Shown here one piece after another: positions 11,720 to 24,360 of a DNA stretch of 64,000 nt; the first letter of the stretch is position 1; each line of letters begins with the position of its first letter. The DNA is from Eremophila alpestris peregrina (taxonomy: Eukaryota > Chordata > Aves > Passeriformes > Alaudidae). The notes under the pieces were generated by a model, which made no database searches, had not been told where the DNA came from, and was given only the letters and a program-made list of their open reading frames with translations. The position numbers and the translations under genes were made by a program. Location of the stretch: contig WMCF01000006.1 in NCBI GenBank assembly GCA_009792885.1, positions 3,043,419 through 3,107,418 of the forward strand, given 5' to 3'.

Positions 11720-14700
11720 GTAAGTAGCCATGGGCTCAGTGCAACTCTTCCCTTTCAGCTGGAGGACCACCTGTAAGAGCTGTACATGTATGGGATGACT
11801 GGAGCATGTCTTGCTGGATATCTGCTTCCATCACCACAGAGGCAGTAGATGGTGGCTGTGCTATTCACCTTAGTGTCCTGCACCACTGAGAAGTGCTGGT
11901 GTGTGTTCTGGTGCTCCATCCAGGCTGATACCACCTCTCTCAGACATGGGGAAGGAAGGGTTGGTACCCCCCCCCCATTAGCACTATCTGGGGCAGATGT
12001 GCACTCAGGTACTTGATGCAGAGATGTCCTTTTGACTATGCAACCTCACTGTGTTCAGATGCTTCTCTCACTTATGTGGTGCATCTTGGTTCAGAGACTG
12101 AGATGAGAACCATACCTCCCTTCAAATGGCAGATCATGTACAGTGTGAGGACCCTCTTACAGATTTTTAAGTGCCCCACATGGCACCATCGTGGGTGGTA
12201 CTTTAGGTCTGTTTAATAGGCTGTGGTTCTGGCCTTAGTGCTCTATACAAGCAGCATTTCAACAGATGAGTCAAACAGCAGAGTAAAAGCCCTTGCTTTC
12301 TGCCAGAACTGCCCAGGGCAGGAAATGCCCAACACTTCAGGACTAGTCCTTTGCTTCAGCTCTTGTGCCCTGACCTCCTTGGAGAGTCTAGTTGTTGAAG
12401 CACAGCCAAACAGGCTTTTCATACTGCTCACCTTTCTGATTGGCTGAAGGCCACTCAGAGAGCAAAGGCAGAGTAAGGAGAAAATGCTGAGGAGAGAGGA
12501 GGTGGGGGAAACACAGCAGATGGGACCAAAGGATGTTCTTCATACTGCAAAAATGTCTGTGCATGTAAGTATAAAAAGGATCCTTTGCTTTCTAGTATAT
12601 TTTTATACGCAACATGCCAAGGAAAAAGAAAAGGAGTTTTTTTGTTTGTTTTTCCGTAACTCTTGGCTCTGAAGATTCAGCCAGTGATCTGAGTCTTTCC
12701 TTCTTGCCTGTCCTTTGTAGCAAAATTTTTCAGCTCCTATTATGATTTTAATGAGCTCTGAAGTGCAGCTTACTCACATGCCACCCCTCTGCCCAATCTG
12801 CTGGCTGTGTGGGACCCCCAGCCCAGCTCTGCAGGGATGGGCCAGGTTGGGCTGCTCAAGCAGCATTCATGCACTCCTTTCCACTGCTTACAAGTTCTAG
12901 CAGTGATAATCTTGCTGCAGCCTGGAACTGCTGCTGGAAACTGCTACTTTCTAATGGACCTGGGTGTTAATCTTCTCCAGTAAAATGGCTCAAGCATCCC
13001 AGTGTAATAGCCCATGGTGAGGGCCCTGCTCCCTGGCTTGGTACCTCCTGTACTCCCAAAATAAATGCCTTGGCAACCCCAGCATTTTGCTGGGGAATCT
13101 TGTGATTTGGTGTGTTGTTTAAAGGTTTGTTCCTGGAAACAAATGATTAACTGAGACTCTTGGCTTTTACTTAAAAACAATCCATTTCTAGCCTGAGAGA
13201 GAAAATGCAAGTGAGTGCAGCCACATGTGTGAAAGGCTCCAGAGTGAATAGATCACCACTGTTATGGGCGGCTCTTGTTGCTGTTAATCTGATGGACTCT
13301 TTGCCAGTCTTGTGGTATTTGGAGTCCCATCCCCATCAGTTTGAAACATGTGGGAATGGCAGCACTTGTCCATTCAAATCTCCAGTGCCTGCTGAGTGAG
13401 CCCCAGGAGGACAGCGGCCTTTCAGGCGCGCCTGCGAGAAAGGGCTGTTCTGGGAGCTTCCAGCAAAGCTACCAGATGGAGCGATTAGGAAACTCTTGCA
13501 TAAGGGAGTAACAGTAGGGAAACTGTTCCCTTTTTCTGGGAATAGCTTTGCTCAGATCAGGGAAGAAGAAACAAAAAGCTAAAGAAAATCGCACAGGCTG
13601 GAGAAACTTGGTTAAGTATTTTATTTCTCTATACTTTCCCCCACAGTGCCATGCCATGGCAGGAAACCCCCCAAGAAAAGAGCAGGTGAATTGGGTAGGG
13701 AATTGCTGCAGCCTGGGGTGCCCAGCTGCTGTACACAGTGCTTCTGGGGAAGGCATTTCTTCCCATCTGGAAGAAATAAGAATGGAAAATACTTGTGTTA
13801 AAAATAAAAGCATAAAAATAGCAAAACAAAGAAAGAGGAAGCTTCGTCTTCTGGCAACAAGTACAACCCCTTCCAAAACACTTGTGTTCTTTAAAAAGTG
13901 TAGCATTTGCAGGAGCAGTGTGATGGTAGCCCTGGGGTCTGCTCAACAGCTGGCAGTGTCACCCCAGGAGGGACTTCATCCCTGTGGCAGTGAAGTGACT
14001 CTACAAACTTGTAGTTCAGCTGGAGGGAGAGAACCATCTCTCCCCAGCTGGCTGTTCTGGATCTTTTGAAATGCCACTGAATTCTGTACCCTTCCTCCTC
14101 TTGAATATGGGCTCAAGGGAGCAAAAAATCAGGGCCCCATCCTGATCAAAAAGACCACCCCAGCAAAAAGATCACAGAATCATAGAAAGGTTTGGGTTGA
14201 AAGGGGCCTTAAAGATTATCTAGTTCCAAACCTTCTGCCAGGGGCAGGGACCTGTCACTAGACCAGGTTAGTCAGAGCCCCAGCCAACCTGGCCTTGAAT
14301 ACTTTCAGGGATGGGACATTCACAACTCTTTCACTAGTCCAGTGTTTCAACACCCTTGAGTAAATTTCTTCCCTGTGTCTAATCTAAAACTATCCTCTGT
14401 CAATTTAAAGTCATTCCCCCTTGTCCTGTCGCTGCATATCCTTGTAAAAATTCCCTCTCTGTGTCTCTTGTAGCCTCCTTCAGGTACTGGAAAGTACTAG
14501 ATCACCTCAGAGCCTTCTCCCAACTTAACAACCCCGACTCTCTCAGCCTGTCTTCATGGGAGATGTTACAGTAATTGCAAAAATGCACAACCCACCAGCA
14601 AAGCCAAAGATGGGGCTAATCATGTGGTTGTCAGCTGAGCACTGAATGTGGGAATGTGATTGTCCCTGATGGGCTAAAACCAGGTGGACTCCCAATAGCA

Positions 14701-17457
14701 TATCCTGTCCCAGGGGCTACCCAGCTCAAGGACTGAACTTAGGTGTTTAAGTTAGGGAAACACAATTCTTATGATAATTAGATCGTCTACTGTCAAGTGT
14801 CTCTGACTTAGAGCCTGTTTGTGGAACAGGCTGCCTTCAGCATAGGGGAAGCTTCTTAATTTAGGTATCTATGTTTATATTGATTTGGTACGAGCACTCT
14901 GGTTGTGAAGTCACGCTCAATGTTAATAATTATTTGGGAAGAGCTATTTTTTAAGTCCTTAAGGAAAAAAATATGAATCCTTTGCATCCATTACTAAATG
15001 GAAATAGCATATGTATAAAAATAATGCAGAAAAGGCAGAAATACATAATTTTTTCTTTGGTTCCAGTCTTTGGGAGCTGAACATGATTATGGTGAAATTT
15101 CAACAGGAACAGTATATTAAACAGATATTCTAAACATAGACTTTTTAAATATGCATGCCCATGATTTGTCTTGAAGAGTTTTAAAAGAGCTGGCTGAGAG
15201 GTTCTCCAAATTCTTAGTGTCACCTTTTATTTAGTCTTGAAACATCAAGGCAGACTGCTAATGCCATGATAGAAATTAAAAGACTAAGTAGGTAATTGCC
15301 ATCCTAGTAGCCTAATGCAGAGCTCAGCAAAACTACTGGAGAGTAGATACAGCCCAAATAATAAGGAATTTAGGAAGGGGAAGATGTAATTAATGTCAAA
15401 CAACATGGGCTGATGTTAGAGGAATCTTTCCAAACTTGCATGGTATCTCTTTCAATGGAACTGCAACTTAAAGGCAGTAGTTGTTCAGATTATGTCTGTT
15501 AAAGCATCTGACTTCTTACTGCCTATTTTGGTTAAGAAACCTGAGTGACACAAGATTAACGTAGCTCAAAAGGAAATGGCTGACAGGTCTCTGGATATCA
15601 CTGTGAGCAGGCTGTATGATTGAAACTGGATATGCAAACATTATCTGAGGTGATGCTGAACAGGGAAAAAATCCACATCCACACTGGAGATGTGCAGCTG
15701 TGACCAGCTATGATGTACAGCTCTGAAATCAAATGTCAAAAACTGTCAAGTTTTGACAGGAGCTGCAAAGGACCAAAGGACTGGAAAACATGCCACACAC
15801 TGAGAGTGAGTATTTGGAGAACGCTGCAAGTATGACACAGTCTTGAAGCGCCTGTGTAGTAGGAAGGAATTTACAATGGACTAACTAATAAAATTAATCA
15901 CACAGACCAATAGATAATAAGATTTGGTGATGAAGCCAAATTTAGTCAAATTCCATCTGGTTTTGCCACATGTTTGAAGGATCAAACCAAGGTAGTGTCT
16001 CATGCTCAACAATTGCTCTTTCTTGCACCCTATGAAATAGCAAATCTCCTCGTTTCTCTCCTGGGAAAGGCTCAGAGAATTCCTGAAATGCAGGGGTACC
16101 TTGGTAGCAAGCTCATTTGACAGCTTTTCTCACACTTTGGGGGCCACCCAAAGAGGTGTGAGAATTTAGCTAGTACAGTGCCATGTGGCACAGATTTCCT
16201 CGGCTGACCCACACATTGTGTACAGAAACATCTCCTTTCATTTGCCTTGAACCTGACTTTTTTGAGCTGTGCTTCTTGTAGGGTTTGTACTACAAGCAAC
16301 AGTAGCAAGGGGAATTACACTATGGAGCAACTGATTGTGTGCAGAGAGGGTTCTCCACAGTGCCATCTACACTGGCTGTGTTTTAAAAATGATTGGTCTT
16401 TTTCAACCAGTCTCTCAGGGATTAATTCATAAGCACTCAGCCTTCATGGTGTAAATTACCTACTGTGGCCTCAAAATAGAGGCTGTGTAACAAAGAAGTG
16501 AGCTTGTGTTAAGGTTCGGTGGCTGAAGGCAAGAAAACCCTCACTTCTTGTCACCCATTGGCAGATGTCAAGTACAGGAAAATCCCCCACTGGGCAGAAT
16601 CAGCCAGGAGTGATAAATTCATACCAACTCATAACTTGTAGTTTTCTGATGCACAGAAGGGGATGTCCAGGTGCAGCAAGCGCTGGCACGTGATGTGTGG
16701 TTCCCTCATGGGCAAGTCTGTTTCTGCAGGGGCAAATAGCCATAGCACAGCTGGAAAGAGAGTTTAGAAGGGGCATGTGTGGGGCTCACCAGGCACAGCA
16801 CTGAGTCATGTCCTCATGCCTGCTTGGCCACCATGTGGGAGGACAGGGACCTCACAGGCTGGGCTGAGCTCCTGTCCCAGCATACGGCTGCAAACGTGTG
16901 AGATGCAGTCTTGGCTCCTGCTGTCATCTGGAATGGACATTCCCAAAAGAAGATGGATACTGCTGCTCTAGGTGAATAAAAAAAGGTGGAAAAGGAGCCT
17001 GGTGAAAGTGCCTCTCACTCCCCACTGTCTCTAAAGGGAGCCATGCCCTGTAAGGAAGAGAAGTCCTTGATCTTTGATCACTTAGAGAGGTTTTGTCCTG
17101 TCTGATGTGTCTAGTGCTTCTGTAAAGGAAGGCAGGAAAGTCTTCTCTCCTGGCTGGCGGTTCTGTCTCTCCTTCCCTGCTCCAATATTTCTCTTACAAT
17201 GAGCAGTTTTGGCTCATGTGCTCTCCTCTGAAGGGATGGAAAGACCACAGGTGGCTTAGTATGGACCAAACCACCCTTTGGATGATTGGCATCTTCAAGG
17301 CCTTGAGAAAGTTCCTGTAAGTCTTCTTAAGAGCAAAGTGTCTTCTTCAAGAAACTCTGCTCATAGAGAACTGGATTTTTGAGCTGTTGGTATTTGAATG
17401 ACACCACACATTGATGCACTCATGCTTGTTGTAACACTTCTGTTTTTTCCTTTCCAG
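11720..17457 (+). other. MAML2: MAML2 intron 4
   Basis: A 5.7 kb intron with GTAAGT donor at 11720 and acceptor TTTTCCTTTCCAG ending at 17457. It contains one antisense CR1 LINE fragment (14171-14566). The remaining frames, including one of 173 codons at 13548-14069, lack splice context or recognisable protein features and are treated as chance. Confidence 0.88.
14171..14566 (-). mobile_element. CR1 LINE fragment, 5'-truncated, minus strand
   Basis: On the + strand this begins ATCACAGAATCATAGAAAGG, the reverse complement of the avian CR1 3' terminus (ATTCTATGATTCT-type octamer repeats). It continues through standard CR1 blocks: TTGGGTTGAAAGGGGCCTTA, CTAGACCAGGTTAGTCAGAG, CATTCCCCCTTGTCCTGTCG, and TCTCTCAGCCTGTCTTCATG near the right end. 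At about 396 bp it is the longest CR1 piece here. It carries no intact reverse transcriptase. Several substitutions against the usual sequence suggest an old insertion. Confidence 0.95.
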
Positions 17458-18440
17458 GTGGTTCACCAGCTGTGAGCATGAGCTCCAACAACATGTCCTT
17501 ATCCAACCCAATTTCAACTCACAGCATCATGCCCCAGAGCTCCAGCCTCATGTCCACCCCTGCTGGAACCCGAATGCCTTCTGTTCCTGCTGCTCGGAGT
17601 ATGGGCTGCTACGGGAACCTTCCTTGCAACCAACCAAGCACATACAATGTGACTTCAGGAATGAACCAAATGCAGCCACACAGAAACCAAAATCAAGTTC
17701 TGCCCAGCCAGAGTAATCCCATGGTGTCCCGGCAGCAAACCATGACCCAGGGGAACAACGGGGTGGCTTTTGGGACAGGCTCAGTGGTCAGCTCTCAGCA
17801 AATAAGGCCAGGCTTGACCCATGGAGCGACAGGTGTCCCTGCTCAGCGGCCAGCCAATGTGATGATCACAGCTACTGCCAGTGCTCAGAACTGGGCCCCA
17901 CAAGAGGCTGCAGTGAAGCAGCAGGATGCACTGAAACCTGCAGGGGTCCGTTTCCCCACTGGCACCCCATATCCTAACCAGTCTTTGCAGCGCAATGTTG
18001 GCAACCAGCATTTTCCTCAGCGTGCACTGGCACCTCCCAACCAGTTAACGGCAGGAGTCCAAATGAGGCCCCCTCCAAACCAAATGCAGCAGACTCTAAA
18101 TGGACAATCTGCTGGCTCACTACGAGGGCTCAGCATAAGACCCAATCAGCTGAGAGGACAGTCTGTGCCTACCTTGAATCAGCCAGGAACAAGTATGACA
18201 CCGCCGTCATCTCTGCCATCAACCGGCTTCACAACGTCCACCCAGACCTCCCGGGCTTACCAAGGAAGCGAGCATGGGAATGACCTAGCGTTTGACTTCC
18301 TGAACCAGCAAGGTGACAGTATAGGACCTGCCCTCAACAGTGACTCGGATTTTATAGATTCCTTACTGAAAACAGAACCTGGTAATGATGACTGGATGAA
18401 AGACATCAACCTCGACGAAATTTTAGGGAACCACTCGTAA
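17458..18440 (+). CDS. MAML2: MAML2 last coding exon, C-terminal 326 residues
   Basis: After a pyrimidine-rich acceptor, the first two bases complete the split Gly codon and the frame then runs GSPAVSMSSNNMS to TAA at 18438-18440. With the two exons before it, the window encodes about 432 C-terminal residues of a protein that in human is about 1,150 long. Composition is rich in Ser, Gln, Asn, Pro and Met with no folded domain. The C terminus becomes acidic: SDSDFIDSLLKTEPGNDDW, then MKDINLDEIL and the end GNHS. This is the conserved terminal activation segment of mastermind-like proteins. LKTE within it fits a SUMO consensus (hydrophobic-Lys-x-Glu). In human, MAML2 exons 2-5, which include this region, form the 3' part of the CRTC1-MAML2 tumour fusion. 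MAML1 and MAML3 are the alternatives; synteny with MTMR2 favours MAML2. Confidence 0.94.
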
Positions 18441-20969
18441 GTGACAGTACCAAGAGGGAACCAGATGAAGAGGCAGCAAGGACATTAGCTTTCTCTTTAG
18501 ATGCCAACAACCTGCTTTATTAATTTACACTCCAGTAACTGGGCTGTCCTCTAAAATACAACATAGAGCAACTGCCCTGTTTGAAGAGCAGCTCTGGGAA
18601 CAAAACTGAAGTGACAGTGTAAGTGATATTCCTGCCTGCCACAAAGGAGTGGAAACACGTGAAGGGTCTGTTCCCCACACCTGTGCCCAGCCCATTGCAA
18701 ACTCATTGGTTCTTCTCAGAGGGGCTCCGGGAATAAAACGTGTTCAGCTTCCCACACATGGGAGCACCAGACAGTGGTATGGGCTGTGGAACATCATTTC
18801 TCTGAGTGCAAGTAAGACCCCAAGTGGTCCATAGCTCTTCAGTCATTGTGTTCACAGCCCTTAACTTCCTTGGGACTGCTCAGCCCTGACATCATCAAGC
18901 CCTGTGTAAATCTCATGGCATTACAAAAACTGTTTACTTCTGCACAGTACAAACTTAAATTTGCTTTCCCAATGATTTTGTCATAAACCCTGTACCTTTT
19001 GTAGTACACAGCAGGGTAAATGGTCTCATCCAAGGGAAGAAGGAAACAGATCATCCAGCATGTTACTCTGTGTGCTCTAGCATTTGTGTTCTCCCTTTCA
19101 TCAGTGTTTGCAGTGAGTATTAGAGGATGCTGCTGTTCTGCCAGCAGCACAGTCATTCTGGGCATTGAGGGAAACATGAGATGAACTACTACCAAAGCTC
19201 AGGATCCTCACTTTGCCACCTTGCCCTTCCCCAGGGACGCCAGTGACATAAAGAAACTTGAGTGAAGGGTGCTCATGATATGACCCTGACTACTCCCCCA
19301 GTCCAGCTTAGAGGAGGGCAGATACCTAAAGTGGCTCAGCTGAGCCACCATCCTCATTTTCATCTCAAATCATGGCGAGTATCAATCAGGTAGTTCAGCC
19401 TGATCTTCTTCTCTCAAACAGGTTTAGCCCAGACAAAATGCCATCATCTACCTGCCTGGGGGGAAAGGTGCCAGTTTGATTGCACAGCATTTTGGTTCCA
19501 TCCTGTTTTCTCCTTTGCCACATGGGGGGAAATTGAAAGAGTTCTGGTGATGGCCCAGGTCCCCACAGCCTCTGGAGTACAAGAGGCTCTGCCCCTGAAA
19601 CTAGCATGCACATCAATTATAACTCACAGCAGGAGGCTCCATCAGCCACATCTGTGCTTGTACATTAAACAGTTCTGGGGATTATTTCTGGGCACTGGAC
19701 TCAGTCATCTGTTCTGGGTTTGGGGATGGACCAGCTAATACTGCCCTGAGCAATTTCTGTGCATCACTAGGATATCTTTATCCTGGAACAAGGACCATTC
19801 CCAAGAGCAGTTTGCAGCCACCTTGCCTTGAAGGCTAGCAGAGCAGAGCAGTAAGGATGCAGGCTGTCCCACACCTGCCAGGGAATACTCTTAATATTAA
19901 TTTTTTTGCTATAGACTTAATCAGTAATGGCATCAGAAGGATATGCTATGTCACTATAAAGCAGCTCCATGGTGATTCAGACAGGATTCATGGATGAGAA
20001 CAGATCTTGCAATTCAAATGAAAATGCTGTTCTTTCAAATGATGCGGTGCAACGTGTTTCACAGCCTCCTCTGAGTTAGCTAGAACTAGATGTGGCACAG
20101 TAATACAATGCCTACGTTCACATGCCTTGGTGCCAAGAGGCATTGCTCAGCCTGTGCAAGTGCTTTATTCATCCTTGTTAGTGGCAGTGGGATGAGGAGA
20201 CTATTTGACAATAGCCTCTGCACTTATCTGACCTACTTCTTGGGAGAGGTTTTAATAAGGTTTTCCAGTCATTTCACCCTGTCATTTCAAATGGGCACAG
20301 TTTTTCAGGATGTTTCAAGAAGTATCATCACACAAATGAGCAGCAGCACCTCCACAAAAGGTGTGACATGGGCACTGAGTTAGATATGCCAGTTGAGGCT
20401 GTTCATTCCCGGAGAAATAAGAGGGACAAGAAAGCCTGCTGAGGAGTCCCTTCTGCCAACCCAGCTGGTGATCACTGCACACCCCTGCATTGTGTAACAC
20501 GGTGACTCAGCTGCCCAGAAAGCTCCCTCTTCTCCCCAGTTCTGGCCTGGGTGCATGCAGTCCCTGTGATATGTCAGTACAAGTTTTTCCAAGTCTCTGA
20601 AGAGCTTTTCAGCTCAGGCCACTGGGGTCCCACCTAAGCTTGGAGAGATACAGATGCGATGTAACAAAAGCGTCCCGTATAAATCATGCAAAACTAGACT
20701 GAAGCAGTAGCTGCATGAGTTTGAAGTGAAAGGAAGATTGGTTTATCTGCCTCACACACTCCCTGTCCACAGTGACTGCCAGCCCTCTGGTAGGAGGCCA
20801 GGGCTGAGTTAGTATCACCGTGAGCAATGGGCACTGTAGTCTGGTAACTTCAACTACCCTCACATGCCATTGAAAAAGCCACCACTGGTTTCTGTATTAA
20901 GGCCAGACTGATTTCCAGATCCTCAAGTGATGTAAAAAAAATTGTTCAGCTGAGGAGCTGGCCCCAAGG

Positions 20970-21046
20970 AGCCAGGAGTTGGACTCAATGATTCTCGTGG
21001 GTCCCTTCCAACTCAGGATATTCTATGGTTTTGTGGTTCTGTGATG
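20970..21046 (+). mobile_element. CR1 LINE 3'-end fragment in the MAML2 3' UTR
   Basis: The segment reads GGAGTTGGACTCAATGATTC, then GGGTCCCTTCCAACTCAGGA, then TATTCTATGGTTTTGTGGTT. This is the sense-strand 3' end of an avian CR1, with its terminal ATTCTATG-type repeats degraded. About 77 bp remain. It lies in the same orientation as MAML2 and would be part of its mature mRNA. Confidence 0.88.
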
Positions 21047-21194
21047 TCATGCAGTGGTGGACTCAATGCTGAGTGTTGTCCTGTTGGCCTCAGCCTGGAG
21101 TGCAAAAGACACCGGGCTGTGAGTGCCATCCCTGGGAGCAAAATTACATCCTGTCTTCAGTAAATTCAAAAAAGGTAGAGGCCATTTCCAGCCC

Positions 21195-21202
21195 TGTATA
21201 TA
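21195..21202 (+). promoter_or_regulatory. Pumilio-type motif UGUAUAUA in the 3' UTR
   Basis: TGTATATA matches the Pumilio response element consensus UGUANAUA. It lies in sense orientation about 280 bp before the first poly(A) signal of MAML2. The motif is seen; binding is inference, and eight-base matches occur by chance in AT-rich DNA. Confidence 0.35.
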
Positions 21203-21399
21203 TATCCTGATGCATTTGAAATGTGAGCTTGTGAGAGACTCTTGCAACCAAAACTTGAATCCGGTATCATTTCTTCAGAACACTTGTATCTGAATGGAGC
21301 TAGTGTCTTTTTTTTTTTCTCTTTCTTTGCAATGGCTAAGTGCACTACTCTTAAAGTCTATTTTTCATCATTGACTGGGCTCTCTTCACAGTATTGGGT

Positions 21400-21407
21400 T
21401 GTAAATA
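21400..21407 (+). promoter_or_regulatory. Pumilio-type motif UGUAAAUA in the 3' UTR
   Basis: TGTAAATA is a perfect UGUANAUA match, about 70 bp upstream of the first AATAAA and embedded in a U/A-rich block. The position near the mRNA 3' end is typical of functional Pumilio sites. Function is inferred from the motif only. Confidence 0.45.
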
Positions 21408-21476
21408 TAAAGAATTATTTGTTTTGTAAACTTTTGTAAAAACAACAACAAAAAGTAATAATATTTTGGTAGGAAT

Positions 21477-21524
21477 AATAAAAATCATATTATTTGGGTT
21501 ATATTTATACATATGTGAAATAAA
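21477..21524 (+). terminator. MAML2: MAML2 polyadenylation signals (two AATAAA)
   Basis: AATAAA occurs at 21477-21482 and again at 21519-21524, on the coding strand, about 3.0-3.1 kb after the stop codon. A GU/U-rich stretch follows at about 21565-21625 (TTTTGTATTC, GTTTTGTATG), which fits a downstream element. Cleavage is expected within about 10-30 bases after one of the signals. Confidence 0.7.
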
Positions 21525-24169
21525 TATACTATCAAAAAGTTGTATTTTATACAAAAAGTCAACTGTTACCTTTTGTATTCTATATACAAAGTTTTGTATG
21601 ATATGATTGTTTATTTTTATCTGCAGATTTCAATTTTGGGTTTTGGGGGAGGGCAGAACGGGATCGTGGTTAAATAGCTGGGTCTGACCCCAAGCTCACT
21701 GAAACCAATGGAGTTTTTCCATTGCCTTCACAGGGCTTTGAATCAAGCCTTTAAATCACCTTCAGATATGTTTCACATCTGAAGCTCTCTGGAAACCTCA
21801 ACATGAAAACATTCCAGGTTTCAAATTTTTTCCCTGAAAAAGGCTTTTATTATTATAATTATTGTTATTATTGTTATTTCAGCTGTTGGGAGGCAGGTGG
21901 GACCTATGTAACTGTCATGTCCTTGTTGCATGTATGTCTGCTTTATATTTTCCCCATATTATAAACCAGTGTTTCTCTATACAGACTGAAAAGAAAAGTT
22001 GCTGTACAGAAGTGTTTGTGTTTATGCATTTTTACATGTGGCTGTATATACCTCCTAGTACTATGCAGTGACACTTATTTGACTCCATTTATTTTTCACC
22101 TAAACATGAATAGTATGTTTTTCAGTAGCTATCAAAACTCTGCCAAGTAAATCAATCAAAATTATCCCAAGTGTCTCTTTTCTTGCTATAAATTTTATAT
22201 TGAAGGTCTGTTTAGTCAACTGCTCATTCATCTGAGTAAATTAAAATTACGGTGACATTTTAGGAGGGGAGATAAGAAAAATTAATATCTGGCAGCTTCC
22301 TGGAGCTCAGCCTGCCTCTTTGCCAGAGAGCTCTGATGTTTTCTCACTGACTGGTGGTTTCACTACCAGAAAGGGTTAACCAATAATGGTTAACAAAAAA
22401 TGCTGGTTTAGCTTCTGGTCAATGGGTTGATGGAATCTTGCAGGAGAGCAATTTGCTTTGGGATCCTGCAAAAATTAAAGCTGTGAACTGTGTACCCCCA
22501 AGAGTTAGTTGCCCCACGAGGGCTGGCCAGGTCCCCAAGCCTGTGCCCTGCCCTGGATCATACCCTGGAGATGTTTGCCCCGCTCCCCTCACCCTCAGAG
22601 ACCCCTAATGAGAAGCCAAAAATCAGACAGCTGGCTTCTCCTTTCCTCCTTCACATTACCCCTCATTCTAGCCTGAGGAGATTCCAGCCTATAGAGATTC
22701 CAGCATGTACAACATCACGTTGGGTTGCAGGCTGTTTCACACAAGTATTCATCCTACCAGGCTATTTTTAGGTCTGCCCTGAGGAAGTGTCCCGTTCCTC
22801 GAGAGGCTTTCCGGGCTCCATCTCCAAGTGGGCGGCTCTTCCTGCCCCATGAACTGAGCAGAAGGGCTGGTGGAGGGGATGTTTCCAAGGGACAAATGTC
22901 AGCACATCCCTGCCTGTGCTCAAAGGCTGCCTTGTGCTATTTTGAGATATAGGGGGGAAAAAAGGGCTCCCTACATCTTAACTGCTTCACTGCTGGTGGT
23001 GATGATGAGGGACTGCTGTGCAGCACATCCACCCTTTTAGTCCCTCTCTGCTCACCTTCCCCTGCAGGGTAAGTGGGACAGCACCTCCCTTGGCTGCCCC
23101 TCATAACACCAGCTCTGCTGGCTGCTGCCCTCCTAGTTTTTTGGGTTTGTTTTTTTTTTTCTTGCTTATGTTGCTCAGTTCCTCCATTGTATCTGACTCC
23201 TACCCACAAATGGCTCCTTTGTCATGCCCTGGCATGTGGTGCTTTCCCAGGAGGGATGGGGAGGATGCAGGCAGATGCCCAGTGTCCCACTGCAGTGGAT
23301 GTGCCCATGCTCCTGATCCTGGGTGGACAGGCTGAAGCCCAGGGGGGGGTGTGTGGCTCTCTCCTCACTTCAGCATTTCCAGCACGGGTGATGGAAAGTG
23401 CTTCCCTTGCACTCAGGGAGGAAAACAAGGCACAGTCCCACTCACCCAAAGGTAAATCTGAAATAGATCAAGAAATTCATGCCCTAAAGGTGTGTCTTTG
23501 TCTACCTCAGCTGTAAATGCAAAAGGCAAGGCAGGCAGGATGTGGGAGCCCTTGGCAGGGCTGCTGCCCACTTGCACAAGGTACATCTTTGTCAGTGGGC
23601 TGAAAGACAGCCTGGGATCCCTCTGTGTGCCCCCAGGCTCTGAGTCCTGGTAGTGCTTGGGGGCCATGACCACCCCCCTACACTTCTTACAATCAAAAGC
23701 AATTCCCCCTGTGGGTGTAGGACAAGAGGGACAAGACAGTATAAAATACAAGTCACCCCATGGCTTCTGTGCCAGAAAATGACCCCAGGCTGTCTCCTGT
23801 GCCCAGGGAGATGAAGCCAGCGAGGCCACGTGGAGGGGGTGTGAGACATGAGTGGCAGTGAATATTTTCCCCGCCTGGCCAGAAGCAGCACAGCAGGAAT
23901 TGCACCAGGCCCAGGCAAGGGCTGACCTTTCCCACTGCATCCAAATCACTTGGTGGGAACCACTACCAGCTCGGGCAGCACAGCCAAGAGCGCTGCTGCC
24001 TCCCTCGGCAGCATGGAGCTCTGGCAGCCGCAGGGACAGGGATGACACGGACAGGATTCCTCCCGTCATAATAAAAGTTCAAGTGGTAAAAGCTTACTTC
24101 ATCCTAATTTTTAAATTAGGCATTTTGGTCAGGCAATCTGAAAAAGGCAGGTTGATTAGGACTTAGAAA

Positions 24170-24360
24170 TTTCGTCTTTAAAAACCAAAAACAAAGCCAA
24201 ACAAAAATGAACCAAAAAACCCACCAAAAACAAACAAACAAACAAAACCAAAAACAACAAAAAACCCCCACAAACAAAACATAAAACCCTGCAAAAACAA
24301 AACAAAACAAACAAAGCTAAGCAAAACAAAACCAAGCCAAAACCAAAACAAACAAAAGAA
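24170..24360. repeat. A/C-rich low-complexity tract, (CAAAA)n-like
   Basis: About 190 bp made almost only of A and C, built from CAAAA, CAAA and CCAAAA units with scattered G and T. It looks like a decayed pentamer/tetramer microsatellite. A phenylalanine/tryptophan-rich frame on the opposite strand is a by-product of the repeat. Confidence 0.9.

Larger units (their letters stand above)
18441..21545 (+). other. MAML2: MAML2 3' untranslated region
   Basis: Non-coding sequence from the stop codon to just past two AATAAA signals (21477 and 21519). The last 250 bp or so are AT-rich with U-rich blocks, as expected at a vertebrate 3' UTR end. It contains a CR1 3' fragment (20970-21046) and two Pumilio-like motifs. 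The end is inferred from the poly(A) signals. A longer isoform reaching ATTAAA at 22240-22245 cannot be excluded, because 21.6-22.2 kb has a similar AT-rich texture. Frames inside it are not considered coding. Confidence 0.75.

Noticed and set aside
13548..14069. 173-codon frame in MAML2 intron 4
   Set aside because: No family resemblance, and it lies inside an intron in no clear splice context.
23413..24069. 218-codon minus-strand intergenic frame
   Set aside because: No recognisable domain, splice sites or promoter, and the composition is like chance frames in moderately GC-rich DNA.
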